A stretch of 64,000 nt of DNA from Clostridia bacterium (GTDB taxonomy: Bacteria > Bacillota > Clostridia > Oscillospirales > CAG-272). The stretch spans positions 1 to 64,000 of the forward strand of contig JAGBIF010000019.1 of assembly GCA_017935065.1 (NCBI GenBank), read 5' to 3'. This document shows, one piece after another, positions 43,153-52,473 of the stretch. The position numbers and the translations under genes were made by a program. How positions within the stretch are numbered: the stretch's first letter is position 1; each line of letters starts with the position of its first letter. The notes under the pieces are model-generated. The model was not told where the DNA came from. It saw nothing but the letters and a program-made list of their open reading frames with translations, and did no database searches.

Positions 43153-43193
43153 GAGGCTATCTCAAATATCACATTCGAGACAGCCTCTTTTTT
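43153..43193. terminator. Terminator (GGCTATCTC family, copy 5)
   Basis: GAGGCTATCTCAAAT pairs with ATTCGAGACAGCCTC (wobble pairs) and is followed by TTTTTTT, between the ECF S gene end and rluA. Confidence 0.65.
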
Positions 43194-43777
43194 TAATTAT
43201 TTTCTTTTTTCTTGGCTATATCAACTATTCTCACAGCAGCGGGCGAAAGCACTACGTTGAAAAGCACCTCAAAGAGGAAGTTCGCGCCTACCATAACGAG
43301 AATAAGATAAGCACCTACCGCCTTGCCGTCAGCGAGCGCCCACTGACTTACCGTATCGTAGAAAAAGAGATTGCAGCCTATAAGGAATATTCCCGTATTG
43401 ACAACAGGCGATACAATTGCCGCGGTAAAAACCGCAAGGTAACGGTTGATACGCGAAAGAAGCTTGTAGGTAAGACCTGCCGCAAGTCCAGCGAGTATGC
43501 CCTTAAGCATTACCGTAACGATAGTTCCCGCAGGATCTATTGCGAGGAATGCCGCGGCATCTCCCGTCGCGAATACCATAAGTCCAAAGACACAGCCGAG
43601 CCACGCGCCCGTGGCGACACCGCACATTGCCGCACCGACAACTATCGGTACGAGAACGAGCGTTACCGAAAACTGTCCGAATTTAATAAAGCCTCCAAGC
43701 ATCTGCATAACCGCAACTATCGCGGTAAAAAGCGCTATCAGGGTAAGCCTTCTTATATTTATTTTTTTACTTCCCAT
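43193..43777 (-). CDS. ECF transporter S component
   Basis: 194 residues, GGGAG site. Basic N-terminus, then an AxxxA-like helix LTLIALFTAIVAVMQML and about six membrane segments; this helix docks S components to the EcfT protein. The vitamin or metal carried is not clear: no riboswitch precedes it. A 20-bp palindrome lies between promoter and start. Confidence 0.83.
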   Translation of the reverse strand: MGSKKINIRRLTLIALFTAIVAVMQMLGGFIKFGQFSVTLVLVPIVVGAAMCGVATGAWLGCVFGLMVFATGDAAAFLAIDPAGTIVTVMLKGILAGLAAGLTYKLLSRINRYLAVFTAAIVSPVVNTGIFLIGCNLFFYDTVSQWALADGKAVGAYLILVMVGANFLFEVLFNVVLSPAAVRIVDIAKKKENN

Positions 43778-43804
43778 TTTATGCTCCCAAAATCAAATTG
43801 CATT

Positions 43805-43824
43805 CTGTATACCAGGGTATACAG
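43805..43824. promoter_or_regulatory. Palindromic operator candidate CTGTATACC-AG-GGTATACAG
   Basis: Perfect 9-bp arms around two bases, 7-26 nt downstream of the predicted transcription start of the ECF S gene, the place expected for a repressor site. The GTATAC core resembles operators of GntR-family regulators. Confidence 0.55.
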
Positions 43825-43837
43825 CCTTATATTTAGC

Positions 43838-43866
43838 ATTATAGCACAAAGCTTTAAAAAAATCAA
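43838..43866 (-). promoter_or_regulatory. Sigma-A promoter of ECF S component
   Basis: TTGATT (43861-43866) and TATAAT (43838-43843) on the minus strand, 17-nt spacer. Confidence 0.75.
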
Positions 43867-43873
43867 GGAAGTA

Positions 43874-46800
43874 TTATCTTTTTCTTTTAACACGCGTGCG
43901 CGACCTTGTTGACGTGCCGCCCGTCAGGGCAATCATTTTTACCGCAACGGGCGAAAAGCTGTCGGCAATAATATGAAGCGCCTTGTCTAGCACACCGCCG
44001 CCCTCAATTCTTATATATGAGGTGTCCTTCGGTATAAGCCCCTTTTCCTTAAGGGCGTTTATATCTATTCTGTCCGAGGATGAGAAGGCCTCCGAAATAT
44101 CGGCAAGATAGACCGTCTCCCGGCCTCTGCCCTCTGTGTAGATTTTCTCTCTACCCTTGCGTACTAGGCTCTTAGCCAGATAATTACTGATAGCGGTGTC
44201 GGCATATTTCGCGTCGGTCGCAAGAAGCGCGGTTGGTGTCGGCAGACACTGAGCCTTATAGGCACTCTGCCTCTGCCCGCCCTTAAGGCTTCCCACGAGC
44301 GTACGCACGAAAACAAGCACAGCGTCCCGCCTTACATACAAGACATAAAGCGAAAACGAGAGTATTAGAGCTATTAAAATTATGAGAAGCAATATCCATA
44401 TATTATCGGAAGTCTTTGATGTGTCAAACGGAATTATCTTTGCGGCATAATTAGGGTTTTGTATACTTATATATACAAATCCCTCCTTTTCATCCACAGT
44501 TATACCTAGCTCGTCTCCCTGTATTATGCTACCCTCTACGCATTTATATGAGCCGTATTTATCGGTTACCTCAAGCGTTATACCGCGAGGGATTACAGTA
44601 AGGGTAACACCCTTCCTATCGGTTTTATAGTTCTTCGTATCATAAAGGTTTACCGACAAGAGATACCGCCCGACAGAGCTTGCGCTGAGGCTGCCGCCGA
44701 TATAGTATTCACAGCTTGGCACATCAAGTACCCTCACCTCACCGTCATATATATGGCTTATGTCATCGGGCAGCGTAATGCACCTTTTCTCTATTGTCAG
44801 AAGCTGCTCCTTTATATATGGGGGATTATAGTTTTCGCTGTCATACTCAAGACTTGCGAGAAGCGGATAATTACCCGCATCGGTGCCTCTGTTGCATATA
44901 TACTCCCTGACGCTGACGCCCTCAGGAAGCCCTGTAAGAAGAGACTGTATGCTCCCTCCGTTATAAACCGCGTGCGTTACAGTCCACCGCACACCCGAGG
45001 TATCGTAGGTCGCGAGCGCCACTTTTACCGAGAGCTTGCAGCTGAAATCGCCAGCGGTAATACTCACCTCTGTGTCACGCGCCCTTAGGGAATCGCCGTT
45101 CTGATAGGCTACGGTGAACGAGGGGTAAGACAGTACGGTAGTGCTTCCGTTATTGTTTTTTAAGAACACCTCAATATCCGCATCGGTAAGCCTGCTAAAT
45201 GCGACAAGGCTTGTGCTTTTAAGCCTTGCCTCAATTGAGATTGGCAATATCTGCTTTACCGTAAACGGTATCGGGGATGATACTATTCCCTCGTAGTTCT
45301 CCCCCTCATCCGCGCGGGCTACCATATAATAGCTGCCGTAGCTTAAGGGCAGGGGCGCTTCGCTTGAGAGGGTGATATCGGTATAATAGCTGAAGGCTAT
45401 CTGTCCGTATTTCACTCCGCCTATCGGCTTCGGCGCATCTCCCTCGTATCCGCCGACGATAGACGGCTGCTCGGTAAAGCTGTTCTTCATTTTCAGAATA
45501 TTGAATATGAGAGTGGGATTTATTACCGTATAATTTTTGCTTAAGGGTGTGGCGGTCGCGATATACCGTCCTGCGTTTACTCCGCCGCCCGTAACCCTTA
45601 TTTCGCATTCGGGTGAGTGTGCGTAGGGTGTCTTTGCTCTGCCGTCATAAACCACATCGCCACCCGACCAGATTACCTCTATTTGCTTAGGCAGTACGGT
45701 GACAGTCCTGTAAATCGGCTCACTTGTAAGATAGTTTTTACTCGTGCTGATAAGTGTAATTTTTACACTCACGCCTTGAGCTACATCGGTTGGGGCGCCC
45801 TCAAAAGCTACCGTTGGCATACTGCCGTCATAGCCCACGGGAAGCCTGCCTCTTAGCTCGGGGTGCTTTTCATCTCCGTCATAGGTCAGCGTCGTATCAA
45901 GAAATACAAAATCCGAAAAATCGTAATATATCGGTCTTACGGTATATTTATGAGTTAGCACTCCCTCCGAAATATAATTTCTCTCGTCAAAATAGAGCGT
46001 TGCCGTCGCGGTATACTCCCCTGCCTCGGTTGCGCTTCGCCCCGCGTAGCCTATAACCGAGACCCCGTCGGGAAGCCCCTCAAGGGTTACCGAGTGAGCC
46101 GTACCGTCATAGTCAAAGACCTCCCCCGACCACTTCACCGAGGATAGGTCAAGGCGCGCCCTTTCAATCACAAATTCACAGCTTGCGCTTTTCAGGACGT
46201 AGTTTGCCGAGGGGGATATCGCCTCCGCGCGGTATTCTCCCGCATAGGTGGCGGCACCTGTCACCGCAAGCTCTATTCTCTCGCCCATCGGTGTAGTTAT
46301 ATAGGCGCTCGGTACCTTGGCGCTCTTATCGTAGGTGAAGCGTGTGTTCTCAAATACGGGGATTATCTCAAGGGGCAGTATTCTGAAGGGAAGCTCAAGG
46401 GTGGGCGGAAGCTTATAGTTAAAGCTTTCGGTGGCAAAATCTATATAGGCGATATATTCTCCCACATCAACTCCGCCGCCGCGAATGGTATAGGTAAGAG
46501 GAATTCCGTCAAGACCTATCACATCACAGACGACACTCGGGCATTGCCTGCTTTGCGAATATATAAGCTCACATTCTTCAAGCCTTACACCCGATATGTC
46601 GTACTCTCTCGGCTTAACGCTTACCGCAAGAGGAACGCTTACCTCACCGAAAAGGAGTGTCACCGAGCTGTCAAAAACGCGAAGGCTATCTCCTTGCTTA
46701 TATTTTACGGCAAGCTCGGTGTCCTGTATCAGCCTATGGGTGCCGCTGGTATAGAGCGCGTAGACTATGGCTCCGTCAAGCGTGAGGCGCTCAAACGCAA

Positions 46801-48670
46801 GATACTCGGTTTTTTTCGGGGGCGTATCTACGCTGATACCGATGCAGACATCCTCCCTGACGTCAAAGCTGACAGGGGCGGATATCGCCCCCTCAAAGTT
46901 CTCCGAGGGTGCCACCACCGCGCGTAGCATATATTCTCCGACAGCGCGGGGACAGTCACGCGACCACTCACCCGAAACGAAATATTCGGTATACGCCACA
47001 CCGAAGGCGGCTCTCGAGCTGACGGTCGGCGGTACGCCAACGAAGGCGGGGCCTACCTCGGGTAGCGATATAAAGTAGTTCTTCGCCCGAGTTATTTCAA
47101 AGATAAAGCTTGCCTTATATGACATAGTGCCCTCAAAGACACAGTTTTCCTTATCGGTAAGCTCTATTTCGACAGTATAAGCTCCGACATTAATAAACGA
47201 GAGCGTCTTTTGCGTGTATAGCTCTGTTGCGGGCGGCGGTGACTGATATGCTCCGTTATACTCTGTGCGGATATTGCTTGGCAGAGCTACCTTCATTTTT
47301 TCGATATTCACCGAGACCTCTGGTGTTGTAACCGACACAAAATCCCCCATATACGCAAATGTTATTTTACATTTATATGCTCCCGAGTCGGCAACGCTCC
47401 GTACCGCTATTCTATCGCTTGGCATATTTTGCGGCTCACCGTTTTTGTACCATTCATAGCTGAAGCTCCCCTCCGACATCAGAGGATGCGCGGGGCTATC
47501 TATACTCACATAATGCTCTTTTCCGTCATAGGTAAGGTCGAGCGGCTGTATTTCGTAGGTTGGCGGAAGAAGCGAGAAGGCGGCAAAGATATTCGTGTCG
47601 CGCGAAAGAGACTGTGAAAAGGTATAGGGGGTATTGCCCGTCACGTCAAGATACCAGCCGAGAAATCCGTAGCCTGCCCGCTCGGGGTCGACAGGCCGCC
47701 TGGTAGGCTCACCCTCAAGATATTCATAGCGCGCAAGCAAGCGGCTCTCATCATACAGTGACAGAATATACGGAAGATGCACCGATATAAAATTTCTCTC
47801 GCTGACGCCATAGCATTCGTCAATGAGACGAGGCGCGTATTCCTCGCCCGCGATGCTGTAGACCTTAAGTCCGTCGTGCTCTGTACTGTGTGCGTTAAGT
47901 ATAACGGGTGTTGATTTTCCGCGCCTAATATCCATATCGGCAAGTATTGACAGCCCCTTTACCGAGCAACCGCTGTCCTCTGCAATTAAAGGCTCGCTTA
48001 TATATAGGTCATATATCTCCCCTGACAGCGCGGCATTGCCGAGCATCAGAGTGGACGAGGATTTTATCGCATACTCGCCCGAGTATATTTCACCACCGAG
48101 AATACGCGCGTGACCCTTGCTTAAGACAACTCCCGTTTTTTTCGATTGGATTATTCCGCCCTTTTGAGTAAAGCTATCCATAACCGAATAGTCAAGCACA
48201 ACGGCATCCTTATCCGAAGCAATTTTTCCACCCGTCATAGTTACACTGCCACCCTTTATACAGAGCGATGAGCCTTCAAGCGTGAGTGATAGGTCCGAAA
48301 GCGCAAGCGCACTTGAGCTGACATAGAGGTTCCCGCCGAGTGTAAGCTCACCGGACAGTGTAATATCCCTGGTAACGATAAGACCGCTATCGCTTTTTAC
48401 ATTAACAAATCTAACAGCGCACCCATCGGCGACAGAGTTAAGCGCCAATTGCAGATTATCAAATTCATTCCATCCACCGCCATAGAAAACGCGATAGCAG
48501 GCATCGCTCATCTCTACCGTCAGGGTTACCCCCTCGCTTAAGGATGCCCTTGAAATTGAATACGGCTCATATGAAGCTCGCTCTTTATTTTCGGCGCGTG
48601 CGGCGAGAGTTGTCATAACGCACAGCAGAACGGTAAAAATAATCACAAGCCGACTTTTACTCTTAAACAT
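43874..48670 (-). CDS. Large surface protein with InlB/MBG repeats and ribosomal-L15-like cytoplasmic tail
   Basis: 1598 residues from the ATG at 48668-48670 (AAGGAG seven nt upstream; two further in-frame ATGs upstream have poorer sites). Signal peptide (IIFTVLLCVMTTLAARA). Then a beta-helix-like stretch (residues about 90-260), an InlB-type repeat (YGFLGWYLDV), an Ig-like domain (SFSYEWYKNGEPQ) and many MBG-like domains (YDGTAHSVTLEGLPDGVSV). One membrane helix near residue 1450 (LLLIILIALILSFSLYVLYV). The cytoplasmic tail ends in about 85 residues resembling ribosomal protein L15 (INALKEKGLIPKD, then FSPVAVKMIALTGGT). Anchored on the surface, role unknown. Confidence 0.83.
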   Translation of the reverse strand: MFKSKSRLVIIFTVLLCVMTTLAARAENKERASYEPYSISRASLSEGVTLTVEMSDACYRVFYGGGWNEFDNLQLALNSVADGCAVRFVNVKSDSGLIVTRDITLSGELTLGGNLYVSSSALALSDLSLTLEGSSLCIKGGSVTMTGGKIASDKDAVVLDYSVMDSFTQKGGIIQSKKTGVVLSKGHARILGGEIYSGEYAIKSSSTLMLGNAALSGEIYDLYISEPLIAEDSGCSVKGLSILADMDIRRGKSTPVILNAHSTEHDGLKVYSIAGEEYAPRLIDECYGVSERNFISVHLPYILSLYDESRLLARYEYLEGEPTRRPVDPERAGYGFLGWYLDVTGNTPYTFSQSLSRDTNIFAAFSLLPPTYEIQPLDLTYDGKEHYVSIDSPAHPLMSEGSFSYEWYKNGEPQNMPSDRIAVRSVADSGAYKCKITFAYMGDFVSVTTPEVSVNIEKMKVALPSNIRTEYNGAYQSPPPATELYTQKTLSFINVGAYTVEIELTDKENCVFEGTMSYKASFIFEITRAKNYFISLPEVGPAFVGVPPTVSSRAAFGVAYTEYFVSGEWSRDCPRAVGEYMLRAVVAPSENFEGAISAPVSFDVREDVCIGISVDTPPKKTEYLAFERLTLDGAIVYALYTSGTHRLIQDTELAVKYKQGDSLRVFDSSVTLLFGEVSVPLAVSVKPREYDISGVRLEECELIYSQSRQCPSVVCDVIGLDGIPLTYTIRGGGVDVGEYIAYIDFATESFNYKLPPTLELPFRILPLEIIPVFENTRFTYDKSAKVPSAYITTPMGERIELAVTGAATYAGEYRAEAISPSANYVLKSASCEFVIERARLDLSSVKWSGEVFDYDGTAHSVTLEGLPDGVSVIGYAGRSATEAGEYTATATLYFDERNYISEGVLTHKYTVRPIYYDFSDFVFLDTTLTYDGDEKHPELRGRLPVGYDGSMPTVAFEGAPTDVAQGVSVKITLISTSKNYLTSEPIYRTVTVLPKQIEVIWSGGDVVYDGRAKTPYAHSPECEIRVTGGGVNAGRYIATATPLSKNYTVINPTLIFNILKMKNSFTEQPSIVGGYEGDAPKPIGGVKYGQIAFSYYTDITLSSEAPLPLSYGSYYMVARADEGENYEGIVSSPIPFTVKQILPISIEARLKSTSLVAFSRLTDADIEVFLKNNNGSTTVLSYPSFTVAYQNGDSLRARDTEVSITAGDFSCKLSVKVALATYDTSGVRWTVTHAVYNGGSIQSLLTGLPEGVSVREYICNRGTDAGNYPLLASLEYDSENYNPPYIKEQLLTIEKRCITLPDDISHIYDGEVRVLDVPSCEYYIGGSLSASSVGRYLLSVNLYDTKNYKTDRKGVTLTVIPRGITLEVTDKYGSYKCVEGSIIQGDELGITVDEKEGFVYISIQNPNYAAKIIPFDTSKTSDNIWILLLIILIALILSFSLYVLYVRRDAVLVFVRTLVGSLKGGQRQSAYKAQCLPTPTALLATDAKYADTAISNYLAKSLVRKGREKIYTEGRGRETVYLADISEAFSSSDRIDINALKEKGLIPKDTSYIRIEGGGVLDKALHIIADSFSPVAVKMIALTGGTSTRSRTRVKRKR

Positions 48671-48993
48671 TTTCATTCTCCTTGAGTTTGCTTTAATAAA
48701 TTCATTATAGCAAACAGGTTGAAAAAATGAAACCGTAAACAAGAGTTAACATTTCGTCAAAAATCAGCAGTATTTACCACCCGCCTGTATTTCCCTCGGT
48801 ATTCCGTGTCGGTAGCTCCCGTAAAATAAAAAAATCCCCCGAAATAGGATGATATCCTTAACGGAGAATTGACACTTTCATAAAAGTGCAAGCATCGCAT
48901 TTGTCTGGTCAAATGCATATATGGGTTAAGCCCAAACTCTTATTACAAGCAGAAAGAGAGAACAACGGTTTATAGCCGAAAGTTCTCTCTTCT
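48671..48993. other. Gene-free spacer before repeat copy C
   Basis: Contains ATATCCTTAACGGAGA (48851-48866), which matches inverted ends of the 13.6-14.1 kb repeats, and the hairpin GAGAGAAC...GTTCTCTC (48956-48990). No gene seen. Confidence 0.5.
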
Positions 48994-49180
48994 GTTAGTG
49001 ATGTTTTTGCTGACGCAAAAGTGATGTTATGCTGCGCATAATGATGTTGCTCGCCATTTGCTACGCAAATATAGGCTCGCAGTGATGTGATGTTTGCCCA
49101 CTACGCCGTCAGGCGTAACATCATTCACGTAGTGAACATCACTGACGAAGTCAACATCACTTGCCTGAGGGCAAACATCG
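48994..49180. repeat. Modular hairpin element, copy C
   Basis: Near-identical to copy B (13856-14050): same order of hairpins, same TGATGTT and AACATCA punctuation. Substitutions are partly paired (CTAACG to CTGACG, CTAGGGGG to CTGAGGG). It directly follows the last gene of the glycan operon on the minus strand. Confidence 0.8.
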
Positions 49181-49182
49181 TT

Positions 49183-49590
49183 TTATTTATCCTCTGAGGA
49201 TGCTTCCTTTTCGTTGAAGTCTATAATCTCTGCCTTGATAAGGTCGATATCCTCCTGCTTCTTCTCATAGTTCATAATGGCAAGACGCTGGATAAGGTTG
49301 TTAAGTCTGTGCTTCTGTACCGATATGTCTATAGCAATCGAGAAGAGCTTGAAGAGGACGAGGAATATCATTACCAAAAACACGAAGTTTGAGGGTGCCT
49401 CTATTCCGAGAAGATTTGCGCAGAATACCGCGATGTCGGGGAATATACCAAGCACGAGAAGTATAAGCGAGAAGAAGATCCAGAAGAAGGCATCGTCAAC
49501 ATTGAGCTGAGACTTCCTGATTTTTCTAAGAGTGTAGGCGCTTGCGATAACGCAAGCTACGATAAGTACAATTCTTAGTGTAAGTGTCAT
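49183..49590 (-). CDS. DUF2304 domain membrane protein
   Basis: 135 residues, three membrane helices (residues 3-20, 32-53, 65-90) and a charged C-terminal helix. DUF2304 proteins regularly accompany a polyprenyl-phosphate glycosyltransferase, as here, and probably help it. Last gene of the glycan operon, 2 nt after the preceding stop. Confidence 0.85.
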   Translation of the reverse strand: MTLTLRIVLIVACVIASAYTLRKIRKSQLNVDDAFFWIFFSLILLVLGIFPDIAVFCANLLGIEAPSNFVFLVMIFLVLFKLFSIAIDISVQKHRLNNLIQRLAIMNYEKKQEDIDLIKAEIIDFNEKEASSEDK

Positions 49591-49592
49591 TA

Positions 49593-50306
49593 TTATTTAC
49601 CGTCCTTTTCCTGAAGCTTGTGCTTTTTTCTGCACCACTGAATAACGATTATCGAGAAGAACATATGTATCATATACTTCATCGACCTTATGGGATTAAG
49701 GTAGCTTTCGCCCGCTATACGCTCGTGCATCTTGACCTGTACCTCCTTGACCTTAGCGCCTGAGCGAATAAGGTGGGCTACGGTATCGGGCTCAGGACCG
49801 TAGTCAACGGTGGTTGCCATAATCTTGATTATTCTTCTGTTGAACATTCTCATTCCCGAGGTGGGGTCCTTTATCCTCTTACCTGTGGTAAGCTTTATAA
49901 CCAAGGATATGAGCCTTGAGCCGAGCATTCTCGCGGTGAAGGGCTTCTTCTCGGTAGCGAAGCGCGAGCCGATACAGATGTCGCAATCCTCCATTGCCTC
50001 TATCATATCCTTCAGGTAGGCGGGGTCGTGCTGACCGTCTCCGTCAAACTGCACCGCGTAATCGTAGCCGTGGTTATAGGCAAACATCATTCCTGCAGCA
50101 ACACCGTCGGTAAGACCTACGTTAAGCGGCATTGTGATATGATTGTAGCCCTTTTCGCGGCAGATTTTTCCCGTACCGTCCTTTGAGCCGTCGTTTACAA
50201 CGAGATAATCGTACTCGGGATAATTCTCTATTATATTGTCAACTACCCTCTCTATATTATCCTTTTCGTTGTATGCGGGGATAATAATTAAAGTTTTAGT
50301 TTTCAT
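49593..50306 (-). CDS. Glycosyltransferase family 2, polyprenyl-phosphate sugar transferase type
   Basis: 237 residues, GT-A fold: TLIIIPAYNEKDNIERVV, VVNDGSKDGTG, FDGDGQHDPAYL (DxD region) and DPTSGMRMFNRR. Close to dolichol-phosphate mannose synthase-like enzymes. A weak C-terminal hydrophobic segment. Paired with the DUF2304 gene. Presumably puts a sugar on undecaprenyl phosphate. Confidence 0.9.
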   Translation of the reverse strand: MKTKTLIIIPAYNEKDNIERVVDNIIENYPEYDYLVVNDGSKDGTGKICREKGYNHITMPLNVGLTDGVAAGMMFAYNHGYDYAVQFDGDGQHDPAYLKDMIEAMEDCDICIGSRFATEKKPFTARMLGSRLISLVIKLTTGKRIKDPTSGMRMFNRRIIKIMATTVDYGPEPDTVAHLIRSGAKVKEVQVKMHERIAGESYLNPIRSMKYMIHMFFSIIVIQWCRKKHKLQEKDGK

Positions 50307-50315
50307 ATTTTCACC

Positions 50316-51323
50316 TCATGACAAATGATTTGTTTTTTTGATATAAAAGGCAAGCGCGCGACAGGTTAAGCCAAAGCCAAACAAGGTCTTGAATTTTTTT
50401 ATTAGCCCGACGCTTGGGTGAATGTCATAATTAATAACGAAGCTATATTTCTTCATTATTTTTGTATCTTCTCTCACCCTTTTATCCTTGAGCATTTTCG
50501 ACTGTCCCATCCACGTACAATAAGGAAACGCTATAAAAGAAAGCAGGACGTCTTTTTTATTCTGCTCAAAATCCGAAGAATTGACCTCTTCTATAAACTC
50601 TACGCATATTTTCTGAAGATCTGACAAGTGCGAATACTTGATTCCCGCTTTTGTCTGCGCACCCACATGCCCCTTGACATACTTATAAAAGCACCGCTCG
50701 TAATAATCATACGAATTTGCCACCGTGAACAGTCTGCCGCAGAAGAAGGTATCCTCATTCCTGACGCCTTCGGGAAAACGAATCTTATATTTCTCGACAA
50801 GCGAACGCTTGATCACCTTTGACCAAACGCAAAAAAGTGAAAACATTCCGCTTGATATGATAGCTCGAAGCGCCTCATGGGACGGCTTGCCTACCACGTC
50901 TGCGCGAGATAGCCTAAGGCTCGGAGCAACCGTCTTTCCCGTATCCTGCCAAAACACCTCGTTTTCATGCACAAGGATATCCGCACCGCTTTCAGAAAGA
51001 TATACGGCGATATCGTATAGCACATTATCCCCCTGCCACAGATCATCATTATCCATAAAAGTAACGTATTCACCCTGCGCCTCTTCAAGTCCTGCATTTC
51101 TTGCCGAGGATGTGCCGCCGTTCACCTTATGAATAACCTTAATTCTGCCGTCGTTTGATGCGAGCGTGTCGCAAACTAACGGCGAGGAATCTGTCGAGCC
51201 GTCGTCCACGAGAATTATCTCATAATTCTCATATGTCTGTGCAAGAATGCTATCGACGCATCTTTTTAGATATTTTTCCGAATTGTATACAGGGATAATT
51301 ATACTGAATTTAATTTCCATCAT
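50316..51323 (-). CDS. Glycosyltransferase family 2
   Basis: 335 residues from the ATG at 51321-51323 (GGAG six nt upstream). GT-A signatures FSIIIPVYNSEKYLKRCVDS, ILVDDGSTDSS, TFMDNDDLWQ. Start lies 14 nt inside the preceding gene. Transfers a sugar to the growing surface polymer; donor unknown. Confidence 0.88.
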   Translation of the reverse strand: MMEIKFSIIIPVYNSEKYLKRCVDSILAQTYENYEIILVDDGSTDSSPLVCDTLASNDGRIKVIHKVNGGTSSARNAGLEEAQGEYVTFMDNDDLWQGDNVLYDIAVYLSESGADILVHENEVFWQDTGKTVAPSLRLSRADVVGKPSHEALRAIISSGMFSLFCVWSKVIKRSLVEKYKIRFPEGVRNEDTFFCGRLFTVANSYDYYERCFYKYVKGHVGAQTKAGIKYSHLSDLQKICVEFIEEVNSSDFEQNKKDVLLSFIAFPYCTWMGQSKMLKDKRVREDTKIMKKYSFVINYDIHPSVGLIKKFKTLFGFGLTCRALAFYIKKTNHLS

Positions 51324-52473
51324 TGTTATCTCCGATAATCTCAAGAAGCCTTTGCGAGGTATGCCGCCACGTATACGTATTCGTGACGATATTATAGCAA
51401 AGCCTTGCCGCCGCTTCCCTATATTCCTTCTCGTCAATCACTCCTTTAAGAGCCTCGTAAAGCGGTTGCTCGGAATTGTCAGGAAGGATAATACCGTATT
51501 CTTTAGAGGTTATTATTTCCTTTGCGTCACCTTTATAAGTAGTAATAACAAACGTATTGCACAGCATTGCCTCTAGCACACAGGTGGGAAAGCCCTCGGA
51601 ATAGGAAGGAAGACAGAATATATCACTTTCATTAAGAAGGCACGCCACCTCGCTCGAAGGAATCGCTCCGAGGAATACCGTCCTCTTATGCTTTATCGGC
51701 TCAAGCTCATCCTTAAGATATCCGTCTCCAGCCATAAGAAGCCATACATCGTCTCTAAGCTCTGCCAGACGGTTGAATACGTTTACAAGCTCACGCACGC
51801 CCTTCTCTACCGTCATTCTTCCGACGAATGAAATCAGAACGTGACCGTCGGGTATACCGTACTCACGCCTGAAGTCGCGGGTGGGATTCTCGATATATCC
51901 GATGAAGCGGTCCACGTCAACAGCATTGCTTATTACCATATCGGATTTAATCTTAAAATGCTCGATCCAACGAATTGATTCCTTTGATACGCCTGCGAAT
52001 TCCTTGCAATACTTCTTTTCACGCCAGGTTATCCAGTGCTCAAACCACTCGCCAAGCATAGAGGTAAGCTTACCTCCCGTATTAAGATGTGTCGAGCCGT
52101 GGTCAAGCATTATACATCTTATACCAAGCCTTTTCGCAAGCTTTACGGCGTAGAGCGATATAAAGAAGAATCTCATATTCACAAGAACAAGGTCAAATCT
52201 GCGTTTTACGAACTCACTCTCGAATTTTTTGCGCCATCCAAACGGCTTTAGCACCGGGAAGCGGCCATTCATAAGTTGATATGAAGGGAGCCTGAAAATT
52301 TCAATATTTCCATCCTGCTCATATTCGGCAAGACCCTCTGCAAGCGACGTAACTATCGTCACCTTGTGTCCACTAACCGCGAGCTCACGCGAAAGATTAA
52401 AGACAAAATTCTCAACACCGCCAATATGAGGAAGATATTGAGAGGATACGAGACAAATATTTTTTTTATCCAT
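51310..52473 (-). CDS. Glycosyltransferase family 4
   Basis: 387 residues, GT-B fold. N-terminal YLPHIGGVENFVFNLSREL glycine-rich loop, LISFVGRMTVEKGVREL donor site and the EGFPTCVLEAMLCN EX7E motif. Uses a nucleotide sugar, retaining. Start codon overlaps the flippase end by 8 nt. Confidence 0.9.
   Translation of the reverse strand: MDKKNICLVSSQYLPHIGGVENFVFNLSRELAVSGHKVTIVTSLAEGLAEYEQDGNIEIFRLPSYQLMNGRFPVLKPFGWRKKFESEFVKRRFDLVLVNMRFFFISLYAVKLAKRLGIRCIMLDHGSTHLNTGGKLTSMLGEWFEHWITWREKKYCKEFAGVSKESIRWIEHFKIKSDMVISNAVDVDRFIGYIENPTRDFRREYGIPDGHVLISFVGRMTVEKGVRELVNVFNRLAELRDDVWLLMAGDGYLKDELEPIKHKRTVFLGAIPSSEVACLLNESDIFCLPSYSEGFPTCVLEAMLCNTFVITTYKGDAKEIITSKEYGIILPDNSEQPLYEALKGVIDEKEYREAAARLCYNIVTNTYTWRHTSQRLLEIIGDNNDGN

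Noticed and set aside
43778..43873. Vitamin riboswitch before the ECF S component
   Set aside because: The 5' UTR is only about 55 nt and contains just the palindrome; too short for known vitamin riboswitches.
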